Positions 41,125 through 41,543 of a stretch of DNA of 41,543 nucleotides are shown here, piece by piece (the first letter of the stretch is position 1; each line of letters begins with the position of its first letter). The translations under genes and the position numbers were made by a program. Below the pieces are notes generated by a model. The model made no database searches, was not told where the DNA came from, and was given only the letters and a program-made list of their open reading frames with translations. Source of the stretch: Pseudomonadota bacterium (GTDB lineage: Bacteria; Pseudomonadota; Alphaproteobacteria; Acetobacterales; Acetobacteraceae). Location: NCBI GenBank assembly GCA_021849425.1, contig JAJZSY010000023.1, positions 1 through 41,543 of the forward strand. Direction: 5' to 3'.

Positions 41125-41543
41125 ATGTCCAGCACGCTCGACCGCAACACCCTCGCCGACGCCACCTCGCCCTATCTGCTCCAGCACGCCGACAATCCGG
41201 TGCACTGGCAGATGTGGTCGGACGCGACGCTGGCCGCGGCGCGGGCGGAGAAAAAACTCATCCTGCTCTCGATCGGCTATGCCGCCTGCCACTGGTGCCA
41301 CGTGATGGCGCATGAGAGCTTCGAGGACACGGCGACGGCGGCGCTGATGAACCGGCTCTATGTCAACATCAAGATCGATCGCGAGGAACGGCCGGATATC
41401 GACGGCATCTACATGTCCGCGGTGCAGGCGATGGGCGAGCAGGGCGGCTGGCCGCTCACCGTGATCATGACGCCGGATGGCGCGCCGATCTTCGGCGGCA
41501 CCTATTTCCCGCCCGAGCCGCGCTGGGGCCGGCCCTCGTTCCG
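41125..41543 (+). CDS. Thioredoxin-domain protein, YyaL/SSP411 (DUF255) family, 5' part only
   Basis: The first 139 residues of a protein cut by the window end; full-length relatives have about 600-700. The N-terminus reads [21 protein letters not shown], followed by a thioredoxin-like domain with Cys55 and Cys58 (ACHWCHVM), [13 protein letters not shown] and [24 protein letters not shown], all typical of the family. The rest would be an (alpha/alpha)6-barrel region like that of glycosidases or epimerases. Function is not settled. It is divergent from the ferredoxin gene. Confidence 0.93.
   Translation, partial: MSSTLDRNTLADATSPYLLQHADNPVHWQMWSDATLAAARAEKKLILLSIGYAACHWCHVMAHESFEDTATAALMNRLYVNIKIDREERPDIDGIYMSAVQAMGEQGGWPLTVIMTPDGAPIFGGTYFPPEPRWGRPSF

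Overview
The window is a very GC-rich stretch (AT-rich only in a few promoter gaps) of what looks like a chromosome of an alphaproteobacterium. The gene set and protein character suggest the Acetobacteraceae, perhaps something like Acidiphilium; this is inference from recognised families, since no database search was possible. Gene density is high. I count 37 protein genes, the last cut by the window end, and no gap longer than 300 bases without a gene. I found no rRNA, tRNA, CRISPR array, insertion sequence or prophage.

Layout. 1-245: two tandem copies of a 104-bp palindrome-rich repeat. 246-4401: acuI-type reductase, aspS and, divergently, rnd. 4402-7782 (minus): a four-gene zinc/manganese-type ABC importer (substrate-binding protein, ATPase with a His-rich tail, two permeases) behind a Zur-like operator. 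7926-10421: a small tautomerase, two lipoproteins and a glycerate 2-kinase. 10498-14798: divergent epmA/epmB (EF-P lysylation), then aroQ-accB-accC. 15041-20024: signalling and redox genes, namely a membrane GGDEF-EAL protein, a YghU-type glutathione transferase and a soluble globin-coupled chemoreceptor. 20270-25139: a complete glycerol locus, glpR-glpD-glpK-glpF, with a 12-bp-phased operator array and a textbook terminator. 25415-31238: a diguanylate cyclase, dnaE and an SCP-2-type thiolase. 31318-35234: an SDR, a DenD-like sugar-acid dehydrogenase and a cupin on the minus strand, with a divergent amidase. 35299-41025 (minus): a tightly chained run, ferredoxin-mnmE-mnmG-rsmG-parA-parB, which joins tRNA wobble modification, 16S rRNA methylation and chromosome partitioning. 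41125-end: the start of a thioredoxin-domain (YyaL/SSP411-like) protein.

How the genes work together. GlpF, GlpK and GlpD form a full route from outside glycerol to dihydroxyacetone phosphate, under GlpR. MnmE and MnmG act as one complex on tRNA U34. ParA and ParB act on parS, and two perfect parS sites lie inside the 5' end of rsmG, two genes upstream of parA. AccB and AccC are the biotin half of acetyl-CoA carboxylase. EpmA and EpmB make and attach beta-lysine to EF-P, whose gene is not in the window.

Most of the window is housekeeping and I see no clearly unprecedented system. The points most worth following are the parS pair encoded as protein sequence in rsmG, the regularly phased TTCG operator before glpD, an MnmG lacking about 50 residues of its C-terminal region, the His-rich tail on the metal-importer ATPase, and the tandem palindromic repeat at the left edge.
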